Origin: Bacteriovoracaceae bacterium
Lineage (GTDB): Bacteria > Bdellovibrionota > Bacteriovoracia > Bacteriovoracales > Bacteriovoracaceae
NCBI GenBank assembly: GCA_947450475.1
Contig: CANFVK010000003.1
Location: 124,001 to 188,000 of the forward strand
DNA: 64,000 nucleotides
Direction of reading: 5' to 3'
Every line of letters starts with the position of its first letter. Position 1 is the first letter of the stretch. The notes under the pieces are model-generated. The model was not told the origin of the DNA and did no database searches. It saw only the letters and a list, made by a program, of their open reading frames with translations. The position numbers and the translations under genes were made by a program. Of the stretch, positions 53,042 through 62,082 are shown piece after piece.

Positions 53042-53314
53042 ATGACATCACTCTATCTCCCCTTTGCATGTTGTGAATACAGAGTCTATCAGTATTACAT
53101 CAAATCAAAAGTACAGAATTTGATTAATAATAATTCAGAAATAGTAACATCGACCCTTAACCCAATAAGCTACCTCGCCTATCATGGTGGAAAAGACTCA
53201 ATAGAAATTAATTTGCTAAGATCTTGGCAATGCATGGGCAATACTTCGCGATTACAAGTATGTTCTATTTCTGATGGAAAAGAACTTGAAACTAAAACTG
53301 AGGCTAAACCTTGA
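53042..53314 (+). CDS. Small protein, unknown function
   Basis: A 90-residue soluble protein with three cysteines near the ends (FACCEY, RSWQCMG, QVCS) and a basic/polar middle. No family and no strong ribosome site before its ATG, so the call rests mainly on its position between two genes and the 4-bp overlap (TTGA) with the coiled-coil gene that follows. Confidence 0.5.
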   Translation: MTSLYLPFACCEYRVYQYYIKSKVQNLINNNSEIVTSTLNPISYLAYHGGKDSIEINLLRSWQCMGNTSRLQVCSISDGKELETKTEAKP

Positions 53315-54486
53315 AAGTTAGTGAACAAGCTGCTCAATCTAATGAATATCTCAAAGATCTTGATAAAAAATATCAAGCCAAAAAGTTGTTAAAAGAAGCA
53401 GAACTTGAAAAAATTAATCAAATAAGTGATAAAAATATTGAGAATGCAAAAGCCTATGGAGAAGAAAGATTTAATCAACATATCAAACTTAATGAAGATC
53501 GTTTACTAAATGCTTCTAAAAACTATGAAGATAAACTAACTTTTCTAAAAAATAATATCGAAAAAGTTAAAAAAGACATTGATAAGGAAGAAAATGAATT
53601 AAGTCTAAATCATACCCAAACTATTGAAAATCAAAAAAACATAAATAAAACCAAAGTCCTCGATCAGTATCTTAAGGGAAAAGAAACCGAAGATAATATT
53701 CAAAATCAATTTAGATCAAATATGCTAGGTTTAGAAAGCGACTTTCGCCAACAAAAAAATAAGCTTCAAGAAAAATCAAAGGAAGAACTTACAACATTAT
53801 CTACAAAACTTAGTGATCAAATCTCTAAAGAAGATTTGCGATATAACATAGAACTGGAATCTGATTCTAAAATCCATAATGAAAATCTAAATTTACAAAA
53901 AAACAATTTTAAGCAATCATTTCAAAGAACAGCTGAAAATCAAAATAGAATTCAACAAGAGACCTCTAAGGCAAATGATAACGAATTGAGCTTTCTAGAC
54001 AAGCACTTAAAAAATACTATCAACCAAAAGCAAAATGACTTTAAGATAAGATATGAGAAGCTAGTTAAAGAAAATGATGAAATTATAAAAGAATTAAATA
54101 GCCATTTTGAGGCAGACGTACAAAAAGTGCTTTCAGATAATGCTTCAAAGAAACAATTAATATCAAATAAAAACGAAGATCAATTTTATCGTATCCAAAC
54201 ACTTTCCCCTAAATTGATTGATAATGAAAAAGAAATTATATTAGTCTTGCCAGTAGCAGAGCACGAAAAAGAAAATCTTCTTGTATCTGTACATGATCGT
54301 AACATTTACATGACACTTTCTAGAAAGTTTAGTGAGAGTTTTGAGGATAAGGATGGAAGCAACAACAAATCTAGCCGCTCAGAGCTTTTCACCAAAGAAA
54401 TTGCTTCTAAAGATATACTTAACCCTAAGGCCATCTCTCAAAAATATGAGAATGGTATTTTGAGTATTAAAATTGCAAAAAAATAG
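53311..54486 (+). CDS. Long coiled-coil protein with C-terminal Hsp20-like domain
   Basis: A 391-residue soluble protein. Residues 10-290 are an almost unbroken Lys/Glu/Asn-rich coiled coil with heptad-like spacing. Residues 305-391 resemble an alpha-crystallin (Hsp20/p23-like) fold: EIILVLPVAEHEKENLLVSVHDRNIYMTLSRKF, then FTKEIASKDILNPKAISQKYENGILSIKIAKK, whose NGxLxIxIxK end is the Hsp20 hallmark. The TTG start shares bases with the preceding stop and has GAGG upstream. A structural or chaperone role at filaments is possible; not a known family. Confidence 0.68.
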   Translation: MKVSEQAAQSNEYLKDLDKKYQAKKLLKEAELEKINQISDKNIENAKAYGEERFNQHIKLNEDRLLNASKNYEDKLTFLKNNIEKVKKDIDKEENELSLNHTQTIENQKNINKTKVLDQYLKGKETEDNIQNQFRSNMLGLESDFRQQKNKLQEKSKEELTTLSTKLSDQISKEDLRYNIELESDSKIHNENLNLQKNNFKQSFQRTAENQNRIQQETSKANDNELSFLDKHLKNTINQKQNDFKIRYEKLVKENDEIIKELNSHFEADVQKVLSDNASKKQLISNKNEDQFYRIQTLSPKLIDNEKEIILVLPVAEHEKENLLVSVHDRNIYMTLSRKFSESFEDKDGSNNKSSRSELFTKEIASKDILNPKAISQKYENGILSIKIAKK

Positions 54487-54491
54487 TAAAA

Positions 54492-55232
54492 CTATTCCTC
54501 GTACTTTTTATTAAATGCCTTACTTTCAATTTGATGGTAATGCAACTTATCGACCTGAACAATATCTCTCAATTCATCACCCATTATTCTCATTTTTTTA
54601 GGATGCAGATAAACATAAAAATCTAGATGTCTAATATTTTTTTCTTTATCGACAATCTCTTCATGTAATTCATCAATACGATCAGTAATATTGAAAACAA
54701 TTTCCTTAACATAATTTTTTATGTCACCGTGTGCAAGTACTTCAATATGATAATACCGATGATTTTTTGTTGATTCAAAACCTTGATAAATAGGACCTAG
54801 AAGCCTAAGAACCGATAAAATAGTTAAAGTGAAAATTGTTGCGACCACGGGAAAACCGTAACCAATAGTTATACCAATTGCCGCTACAACCCAAATAGTT
54901 GCAGCTGTAGTCAAACCGATAATATTTCCTCTATCCTGCATAATGGCCCCAGCGCCCAAAAAGCCGATTCCCGATACAATCTGAGCAGGGATGCGAGCTG
55001 GATCTAGTACCAAGGGTCCCGTTTCATGGCCCAGCATTGACACGGCGGTATAAAGAGTTGAGCCAAGACAGATTAGTACATTTGTTTTTATCCCAGCATT
55101 CTTCATCTTTTGCTCACGATCATAGCCTACAAGACTTCCCAAGATTAATCCGGTCACGATCTTAATCCCCATTCCAAGATAAGCATCAACCTGCCCCAAA
55201 TGTTCAATAAAAACCGTCTCTGCTGCAACCAT
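54492..55232 (-). CDS. MgtC/SapB family membrane protein
   Basis: A 246-residue protein with a four-to-five-helix MgtC domain: GLILGSLVGYDREQKMKNAGIKTN, LICLGSTLYTAVSMLG, ARIPAQIVSGIGFLGAGAIMQ and GLTTAATIWVVAAIGITIGYG, followed by a C-terminal soluble ACT-like tail (residues 165-246). The motif RxPAQIVSGIGFLGAG is diagnostic. The family is linked to magnesium limitation and intracellular survival, but the molecular role is unclear. Convergent with the coiled-coil gene by 6 bp. Confidence 0.92.
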   Translation of the reverse strand: MVAAETVFIEHLGQVDAYLGMGIKIVTGLILGSLVGYDREQKMKNAGIKTNVLICLGSTLYTAVSMLGHETGPLVLDPARIPAQIVSGIGFLGAGAIMQDRGNIIGLTTAATIWVVAAIGITIGYGFPVVATIFTLTILSVLRLLGPIYQGFESTKNHRYYHIEVLAHGDIKNYVKEIVFNITDRIDELHEEIVDKEKNIRHLDFYVYLHPKKMRIMGDELRDIVQVDKLHYHQIESKAFNKKYEE

Positions 55233-55326
55233 TTAATAATCCTTTTTATTACTTTAATCTCAAATTTGAATTTGATATAATAATATAAGTTAACCAGACC
55301 TCTATTATAAGATTAAATTCCATTTT

Positions 55327-56484
55327 ATGAAAAGACCACAACTTGTTCATTTTTTAGCGCTCATTACTGATGATTCTCTAAATATTAAGGCAAGTATCAC
55401 TTTAAAAGAAAATGTTATCGCGAAAAATCTTGATTTAGATATACCAACGCCAACTTTTCCTATTCAAGCCCTAAGACTTTTAAATGCATATCAATTCACG
55501 ATGAAAATTGTGGGCTTAACCAAAGATCAAAAAGAAATTTACAAAAAATCTTTTGAATCAGATTCTTTTGGAAATTTTAATTTCAAAATACCATTAACTA
55601 AAGAACGTGAACAAATTGAAATTTTACAGATTTATGAGTTGAGAAAAAGACCAGGATTAGAATTACATCTTGGAACCTATATCCCCTTGCACATATATTC
55701 TCCAAAAAAAATTATTATATGCGATTTCGATAAGACTCTAGTGGACACCAAATATTCTACAACTAAGGAAGTTTATCGTTCGCTTACTCGGCCTATTGAC
55801 GATAACCCAACAGTCACTTCAAGCGTAAATATCCTTCATCGATATATCAACAAAGGTCATCATCCGTTTATATTATCTGCTTCTCCTCATTTTTATGAAG
55901 ATTCGATTCGAGACTGGCTTTACAAAAACAATATTTTTTCAGCGGGTATATTTTTAAAAGATTACCGGCATTTTTTTTCATTTTTAGAGGGAGATCTAAC
56001 AACTAAGGATTTAAAGTTTCAAGGGCTATATAAACTCAACCACCTCTTGGATATTCTTCTTATTGCAGGAATTCCTGATGATTTAGTATTAATGGGTGAT
56101 AATTTTGAATCTGATCCCATCATTTACCTAACACTTGCTAAAATCTTAACTGAAGACATTGATCCCTGGGTAATATGGAATAGTATTAAAGAAGATGACA
56201 GCTTTCAACTTAAGAAAAAGCAAAACTCTCAATTTTTAAATAAAATTTATCAACTCGATAATTTACTTACCAGAAAAAGAAAAGAGAAAAATGCCAAAAA
56301 GCCTAATATAAAAATTTACATCAGAAAACGATTCAAAGATGATGCAATTGAATGCTCGAAAGATTTTCAGAAGCAGACGAATTTAATCGGTCTGATTGAA
56401 ATGTATGATGGTCTATATCAAAAAGAATTTGAAATGATGAGGATTCAGGCAAATAACGTAAATGGTGCAGATAAAACAATGTAG
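55327..56484 (+). CDS. HAD-superfamily protein, APP1/DUF2183-like
   Basis: A 385-residue protein. An N-terminal beta domain of about 130 residues precedes a HAD domain with nucleophile motif CDFDKTLVDT near residue 138, the serine motif ILSASPHF around 183, and LMGDNFESDPIIYL around 258. This arrangement resembles APP1 phosphatidate phosphatase (DUF2183) or LNS2 domains. The C-terminal tail is Lys-rich. The end overlaps a small convergent membrane-protein gene by about 40 bp. Confidence 0.72.
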   Translation: MKRPQLVHFLALITDDSLNIKASITLKENVIAKNLDLDIPTPTFPIQALRLLNAYQFTMKIVGLTKDQKEIYKKSFESDSFGNFNFKIPLTKEREQIEILQIYELRKRPGLELHLGTYIPLHIYSPKKIIICDFDKTLVDTKYSTTKEVYRSLTRPIDDNPTVTSSVNILHRYINKGHHPFILSASPHFYEDSIRDWLYKNNIFSAGIFLKDYRHFFSFLEGDLTTKDLKFQGLYKLNHLLDILLIAGIPDDLVLMGDNFESDPIIYLTLAKILTEDIDPWVIWNSIKEDDSFQLKKKQNSQFLNKIYQLDNLLTRKRKEKNAKKPNIKIYIRKRFKDDAIECSKDFQKQTNLIGLIEMYDGLYQKEFEMMRIQANNVNGADKTM

Positions 56485-56681
56485 CCTAGACAAAAGTAAA
56501 GTCCTGTTCGATGAAACTTTATTGCCTCATTTTTTGTTTTAAACATTGCTTGTGTTGCTGGCAACTTTGTAAAATCAAATTTTATTATTTCTAAATATAC
56601 TCTCAATAATGCCAACAACAACATTGCAATATTCAACCATTGATTGCTTGTACCATTAAAAGAAATTATACTATCGATCAT
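56445..56681 (-). CDS. Small two-helix membrane protein
   Basis: A 78-residue protein with two hydrophobic segments (WLNIAMLLLALLRVYLEII and GLYFCLGYIVLSAPFTLFA). The ATG at 56681 has GAGGTG 5 bp upstream; a GTG two codons earlier is in frame but less likely. It overlaps the end of the APP1-like gene on the opposite strand and diverges from the Ntn-hydrolase gene at 56707. No family recognised. Confidence 0.62.
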   Translation of the reverse strand: MIDSIISFNGTSNQWLNIAMLLLALLRVYLEIIKFDFTKLPATQAMFKTKNEAIKFHRTGLYFCLGYIVLSAPFTLFA

Positions 56682-56706
56682 AATCACCTCAAAAATAGGT
56701 TTATCT

Positions 56707-58323
56707 ATGGAACTCCTTTCTCTTATCGGCGATATTGATGAAAATTTTTATCAACTTGGTTTAAAAGATAAAGAACAGGCAAAATTTGTTCATAACGATG
56801 TAAAACTCATGCTAAGTACCCCCTGGAAAGCTGTAAATCAGGGAATTGAAGAAGTTGCAAAAGTCATCTTAAAAAATTCTTTGCTTAAAAAAACAGATTA
56901 TTACAATCATCTAAAGAGTTACAGCGATGGATTAGGAATAAAAATTGAAGAAGCTGCTTATGTCATGCTGGTTCCGGAATTCGTGAGCTGTATAAGTAAG
57001 TGGGCTCCGAGCTTTATGAAAGGAAATCTTGGTTGTTCTAGTTTTTTTATGAGAAATGAAAATCAAGAGATTATTCATGGGAGGATATTAGATTTTCCTT
57101 TGCATGGCTCATATGATCTTTTTGAGCGTGCAATATTATATGATTTAAATGGAATGCCAAAAACCTTAGGGTTTGGATCAAGCGGCATCCCCTATCCTTC
57201 GATTACACTTATGACTGAGGATGGGATGACATTGGCCCTTCATCAAAAATTTACTAATGTTTTTAATAAAGATGGCATTTCCATTTTTGAACTCATTTTT
57301 AAGCTCATCAAGAATGCAAGTGATAAAAAATCCGTTATTGAATTTTTGAAATCTCACAAAAGTATAACAACCTGGTGTTTGTATATGTCATTTAAAAATG
57401 GCGATATATTAGCAGCTGATATTATGGGCGATGATCTTTTTTTTAATGAAATGCAATTACCAGAAAATGGCGTACTTTATTTTTGCAATCATCTTGAAAA
57501 TAAAGCGCTTAACCAACATGACTATCTTCCTTCGGGATTTCATCAATATAATCTCATGAGAGAAGTTATTGCACAAAAAAAAATAACTCAATTCCTTGGA
57601 AAAAAAGACAGAAGTGATATCGAATTAATGAAATTAATGGCAACACCCTATAATCAAAAACTAAACACTTTAGACAAAATAAAACATTATAATATGGATA
57701 ATATTACGCCATCGAGTTTATCTGTCATGACGTTAAATACGACAGCAGCAAAGTCTTTATATTTAACAGGTGAAGCACCCAAATTATTTCGCGAGAACGT
57801 CATTTCAATCGAGAATTGTTTTTCACATCCCGTGGCAAGAGAAGTTAAATTGAAAAAAAATCAAAAGAGCGTAAGTCAAGACTACTTCTTTGGTTTGTCT
57901 TCGATCATGAAAGCACAAAAAGGATTCGATTTACATGATCCACAGCTTATCTACCACCATTTGCAATTTGCAATCGATCATCTAGAATCTCAACCAGAAA
58001 AAGAAATAGCTCATTTCTTTTTTTTAGTTGCTCAATACATTTATGAAAATCATGAGAAAGTATTATCTAATTTGTTGAGTGATTTTAAAAGATTTCAGGA
58101 CGCACTACCACAAAATTTAAATGACCACTGTTTGCTTTTTATTGCCAGACTTGAAAAAGTATTAAATAGAACATCGTCTACTCAGCAGGCAATGATTGTG
58201 AATAACAAATTAAGAGATATTTATAATTTTGAATCAAAAATCCCAAAAACTCTATTGCATCTAACAACAAAAAATTTAATTGTGCCTCGAATGGATATCG
58301 TTGATATTATTTATGCGTATTAA
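56707..58323 (+). CDS. C45-like Ntn hydrolase (acyltransferase/amidase superfamily)
   Basis: A 538-residue protein from the ATG at 56707; the longer frame from 56644 lacks a ribosome site. The nucleophile would be Cys110 in GNLGCSSFF, followed by HGRILDFP, TLMTEDGMTLALHQ, and NPxxSLSVMTLN-like TPSSLSVMTL near 335. This matches peptidase C45/acyl-CoA:6-aminopenicillanate acyltransferase-type enzymes, which self-cleave at Gly-Cys to free the Cys. If so, the first 109 residues are a propeptide. The C-terminal 150 residues are helical and extra to the family core. No signal peptide seen. Confidence 0.75.
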   Translation: MELLSLIGDIDENFYQLGLKDKEQAKFVHNDVKLMLSTPWKAVNQGIEEVAKVILKNSLLKKTDYYNHLKSYSDGLGIKIEEAAYVMLVPEFVSCISKWAPSFMKGNLGCSSFFMRNENQEIIHGRILDFPLHGSYDLFERAILYDLNGMPKTLGFGSSGIPYPSITLMTEDGMTLALHQKFTNVFNKDGISIFELIFKLIKNASDKKSVIEFLKSHKSITTWCLYMSFKNGDILAADIMGDDLFFNEMQLPENGVLYFCNHLENKALNQHDYLPSGFHQYNLMREVIAQKKITQFLGKKDRSDIELMKLMATPYNQKLNTLDKIKHYNMDNITPSSLSVMTLNTTAAKSLYLTGEAPKLFRENVISIENCFSHPVAREVKLKKNQKSVSQDYFFGLSSIMKAQKGFDLHDPQLIYHHLQFAIDHLESQPEKEIAHFFFLVAQYIYENHEKVLSNLLSDFKRFQDALPQNLNDHCLLFIARLEKVLNRTSSTQQAMIVNNKLRDIYNFESKIPKTLLHLTTKNLIVPRMDIVDIIYAY

Positions 58324-58327
58324 GAGA

Positions 58328-58807
58328 TTACTTATGCAATTTTTTAGCGCTATCTTTTAGTTCTTGTAGATCTAATTTTATTTTTTCTATATCTTGATTC
58401 TTAAGCGACAAGATATCGGCTTTGATTTTTTCTAATTCCGTTGCTTCTCTTTTTTCACCATCTTTGGATTTAACGTCATCTCCATTGCCAACTGGAGGTA
58501 ATAACGATTCAAGTTTTTTTATTTTTTCTTTGAATTTTTCGATTTCTTCTTCTAAGTTTTTAATTTTGGAATCCTGAGTGTCCATTTTGCTTTCTATTTT
58601 TTTGATAGAACTTGAAGCATCTGTAAGAAATTTTTCAACCGAATCGATTCTTTCTTTCTTATTAAGGCCCAAGTTATCAGTTGATTGATATTCAGAAATT
58701 TCAGCTTTTACTTCAAGACCTGAAAATATGACTAAAGTAACTAGAAACACATTGAAACAACCCACTGCAAAACTCCCAAAGAACAAATTATTACGTGTTA
58801 TGAGCAA
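58328..58807 (-). CDS. Membrane-anchored coiled-coil protein, start uncertain
   Basis: A frame of up to 159 residues with one hydrophobic segment (FNVFLVTLVIFSGLEVKA) that may be a signal or anchor and a long coiled coil after it (EEIEKFKEKIKKLESLL, ELEKIKADILSLKNQDIEKIKLDLQEL). The only starts are TTG codons and none has a clear ribosome site, so the N-terminus is uncertain. No family recognised. Convergent with the Ntn-hydrolase gene. Confidence 0.5.
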   Translation of the reverse strand: MLITRNNLFFGSFAVGCFNVFLVTLVIFSGLEVKAEISEYQSTDNLGLNKKERIDSVEKFLTDASSSIKKIESKMDTQDSKIKNLEEEIEKFKEKIKKLESLLPPVGNGDDVKSKDGEKREATELEKIKADILSLKNQDIEKIKLDLQELKDSAKKLHK

Positions 58808-58911
58808 ATTTTTTAAAACTAAATTAACAAACCTGACTATTTTATGCTACTAAGTTATTTATTAAAAAATTCAGTCATTCATAAAATGTTTTACCAAACG
58901 CGAGGTATCTG

Positions 58912-60384
58912 ATGCAATTGTTTTTAGTCTCACTTGCCCTTACGTACATCATTGTCTTTTACTTTATTTCAAATCCCCTAAAGCATACAAAGAAATTTAT
59001 GTGGAAAAGATTCCTAAATTGGTTTCCACTCGGGATGACTTACGCCTTTATGTATATGGGCCGATATAACCTAAATGTTGCCAAAAACGCTCTAGGTGAT
59101 TTGATGACCAAAGAACAATTTGGATTTATCGGAGGGGTTGGTTTTACAGTTTACGCAGTATCGCTATTCTTTATAGGGCCAGTAGTTGATCGTATCGGCG
59201 GAAAAAGAGGAATTTTAATCGGAAGCATTGGTTCGGCCATCATGAACGGACTTCTTGGATGGATTCTTTATCTTTATTTAAATAATCGATTTCCCTTCAG
59301 CCTTGTAACTGCATTTTCTATTGTCTATGGTCTCAATATGTTGTTTCAAAGTTTTGGAGCAGTTTCAACGATTAAGGTTAAATCATTTTGGTTTCACGTA
59401 AGAGAACGAGGTACCTTTGGTGCTATTTTCGGTACTCTTATTTCACTAGGAGTTTATTTTGCTTTTGACTGGGGAGAAGCTATTGCCAATGCCGTAAAAA
59501 TTAATCAAGGAACAGAACACAATGCACTATATAATTTTTTAAATTCTACAATGGCGCTAGAAGGAAGAACTGTACCTGCGCTTTGGCTTATTTTTTACAT
59601 TCCTGCAATTATATTAATCTTTTGGGCGTTAATTGATGTCATTCTTCTAAAGGATTCACCAGATGATGCAGGGTTTGATACTTTAGATACCCATGATGCT
59701 TCTCATGGCGAAGGTGAATCTCGATATAGTTATAAAGAATTGATGGCGAAAATATTCTCTAATAAAATCATTTGGACAATTGGTATTATTGAATTTACTT
59801 CAGGTATTCTTAGAAATGGTGTTTTGCAATGGTATAAAGTTTTTGCAAAAGATACTGGAATGGGTGTTGAGCACATCACTTCAAACTGGGGATTCTGGGG
59901 CTGTGTAACTGGTATCATTGGCGGATTTTCTGCTGGGTGGATCAGTGATCATTTATTTCACTCAAGAAGAGCACCTTCTGCAGGTGTCATGCAGGTAATT
60001 ATGCTAGCCTGTACAAGTTTAATGGTTCTATTTATCACAAAAAGTTCTATGGTTGTTGGAATCGCTTCAATTGTTATGATAAGTGCAGTTATAGGTGTTC
60101 ACTCAATTATGTCAGGGACCGCAACTGCAGATTTTGGTGGAAAAAAAGCTTCTGCCACAGCTACAGGTATTGCTGATGCTTTTTCATATGCCGGAAGCGC
60201 GGTGCAGTCCTTTGCACTTGGCATTTTGACAACTAAAAGTTGGAATTACTGGCCAGTATTTTTATTGCCATTTACCCTAATAGGATTATATTTCGCAATC
60301 AAGATGTGGAAAGACATACCAGAGGCAACAAAAAATTATCTAGCCGATGCTGCCAAGAAAAAAACTCAACCTGTTCAAAGCTAA
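58912..60384 (+). CDS. MFS transporter of the OPA family, GlpT-like
   Basis: A 490-residue inner-membrane transporter with twelve helices and family marks YMGRYNLNVAKNALGDL (the N-terminal OPA motif), VVDRIGGKRGILIGS (the MFS A-motif) and FGGKKASATATGIADAF in the second half. Such proteins exchange glycerol-3-phosphate or hexose phosphate for phosphate; the substrate is not readable here. GAGG lies 7 bp before the ATG. A strong terminator follows directly. Confidence 0.86.
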   Translation: MQLFLVSLALTYIIVFYFISNPLKHTKKFMWKRFLNWFPLGMTYAFMYMGRYNLNVAKNALGDLMTKEQFGFIGGVGFTVYAVSLFFIGPVVDRIGGKRGILIGSIGSAIMNGLLGWILYLYLNNRFPFSLVTAFSIVYGLNMLFQSFGAVSTIKVKSFWFHVRERGTFGAIFGTLISLGVYFAFDWGEAIANAVKINQGTEHNALYNFLNSTMALEGRTVPALWLIFYIPAIILIFWALIDVILLKDSPDDAGFDTLDTHDASHGEGESRYSYKELMAKIFSNKIIWTIGIIEFTSGILRNGVLQWYKVFAKDTGMGVEHITSNWGFWGCVTGIIGGFSAGWISDHLFHSRRAPSAGVMQVIMLACTSLMVLFITKSSMVVGIASIVMISAVIGVHSIMSGTATADFGGKKASATATGIADAFSYAGSAVQSFALGILTTKSWNYWPVFLLPFTLIGLYFAIKMWKDIPEATKNYLADAAKKKTQPVQS

Positions 60385-60385
60385 T

Positions 60386-60412
60386 AAAAGCCTCCATAAA
60401 GGAGGCTTTTTT
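60386..60412 (+). terminator. Rho-independent terminator after the GlpT-like gene
   Basis: AAAAGCCTCC and GGAGGCTTTT form a perfect 10-bp stem around ATAAA, followed by TT and a T-rich run. Confidence 0.92.
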
Positions 60413-60501
60413 ATTTGATATTTTTTAAAGAACAATTGTCAAATGGCTCAAGATATTAAAGAATTTGTTATCATTTTTTTCATTCTTGTCGAGGTCTCTT
60501 T

Positions 60502-62082
60502 ATGAAATTGGTTATTTATTGTATTTTTGTAATTTTATTTTCTTCAAATGCTCAGGCAAAAAATTTGGTTTATTGCTCAGAGGGATCCCCGAGTTCATTT
60601 AATCCCCAAATTGTTACTGACGGAACCTCAGTAAATGCGACTGCTGCAACTATCTTTGAGAGATTGGTTGATTTTGAATATGGAACTACGAAAATTATTC
60701 CTTCACTTGCACAATCATGGGAAATCTCTAAAGACAAATTAACTTATACTTTTAATTTAAGAAAAGGGGTTAAATTTCACACGACAAAATCATTTACTCC
60801 GACTCGTGACTTTAATGCAAATGACGTACTCTTCTCTTTTGATCGTCAAAGACTCAAAGATCATCCATTCCACAACATCAGTGGCGGAAAATATGAATAC
60901 TTTGATGGCATGGAAATGGGAAAAATAATTAAAGATGTTAAAGTACTTGATCCCTACAAAGTTCAAATTACACTTAATTCACCCGAGGCTCCATTTTTGG
61001 CAAATATTGCAATGAGTTTCATGAGCATCTTATCTGAAGAATATGCACATAAACTACAAATGACCGGAAAAATGAATGATCTAGATAACAACCCAGTAGG
61101 AACTGGTCCATTCATTTTTCAATCTTATTTGAAAGATAGCGTAATCAAATTTAGCAATAACCCATCTTACTGGGGAAAGCACGGCAATATAGACAAACTT
61201 ATTTTTGCAATCACTCCTGATGCAAGTGTTCGCCATCAAAAATTAAAAACAGGTGAATGCCAATTTGTAAACGAACCCAGTCCAGCTGACATTGTTGAAA
61301 TGAAAAAGAATTCAAAATTAACAGTTTTGCAAGATGCAGGCTTAAATGTCGGCTACCTTGCAATGAATGTAACAAAAAAACCTTTTGATAATCTTCTCGT
61401 TCGACAAGCTGTTAATTTGGCTTTAAATAAACCGTCGTATATAGAGGCTATTTATCTAGGAAATGCTAAAATAGCAAAAAATCCAATTCCACCAACTATT
61501 TGGTCATACAACGAAACTATTAAAGATTATGACTACAATATAACAAAAGCTAAAGAACTCCTAAAGAAAGCTGGCTTTGCAAATGGATTTGAAGCCGAAA
61601 TGTGGACATTGCCTGTGGCCAGACCATACAACCCAAACGGAAAGAAAATGGGTGAATTAATGCAAGCAGATCTTGCAAAAGTTGGAATCAAAGTAAAATT
61701 GGTTTCCTTTGATTGGCCAACCTATTTAAAGAAAGCATCTCAAGGTGAGCAACAGATGTTGCAAATGGGATGGACTGGAGACAATGGAGATCCTGATAAT
61801 TTTCTTCACACCTTACTTGGATGTTCTGCTGTAACAAGCGGAAGCAACTACTCAAAATGGTGTGACAAAAAATTTGATCAGCTTGTAACAGAAGCAAAAA
61901 ATACACCAGATGTTAAAAAGCGAACGGCTCTTTACAAAGAAGCTCAAAAAATTTTTAAAGAGCAAGCTCCTTGGGTAACGATTGCCCACTCAGTTGTCTT
62001 CAAGGCCATGTCCAAAAATATACAAGGATACAAAATAGATCCTCTTGGACATGACATATTTACTTTAGTGAATGTTGAATGA
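60502..62082 (+). CDS. dppA: Peptide ABC transporter, periplasmic binding protein (family 5)
   Basis: A 526-residue SBP_bac_5 protein with signal peptide cut after AQA. It begins NLVYCSEGSPSSFNPQ, carries FTPTRDFNANDVLFSFDR, DNNPVGTGPFIFQSYLKDSVIKF and the C-terminal GWTGDNGDPDNFLHTLLGCSA, all typical of DppA. DppA-type proteins bind dipeptides, and some also heme. The stop overlaps the permease gene (ATGA), and dppB-dppC follow, so this is a peptide uptake operon. GAGG precedes the ATG. Confidence 0.93.
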   Translation: MKLVIYCIFVILFSSNAQAKNLVYCSEGSPSSFNPQIVTDGTSVNATAATIFERLVDFEYGTTKIIPSLAQSWEISKDKLTYTFNLRKGVKFHTTKSFTPTRDFNANDVLFSFDRQRLKDHPFHNISGGKYEYFDGMEMGKIIKDVKVLDPYKVQITLNSPEAPFLANIAMSFMSILSEEYAHKLQMTGKMNDLDNNPVGTGPFIFQSYLKDSVIKFSNNPSYWGKHGNIDKLIFAITPDASVRHQKLKTGECQFVNEPSPADIVEMKKNSKLTVLQDAGLNVGYLAMNVTKKPFDNLLVRQAVNLALNKPSYIEAIYLGNAKIAKNPIPPTIWSYNETIKDYDYNITKAKELLKKAGFANGFEAEMWTLPVARPYNPNGKKMGELMQADLAKVGIKVKLVSFDWPTYLKKASQGEQQMLQMGWTGDNGDPDNFLHTLLGCSAVTSGSNYSKWCDKKFDQLVTEAKNTPDVKKRTALYKEAQKIFKEQAPWVTIAHSVVFKAMSKNIQGYKIDPLGHDIFTLVNVE

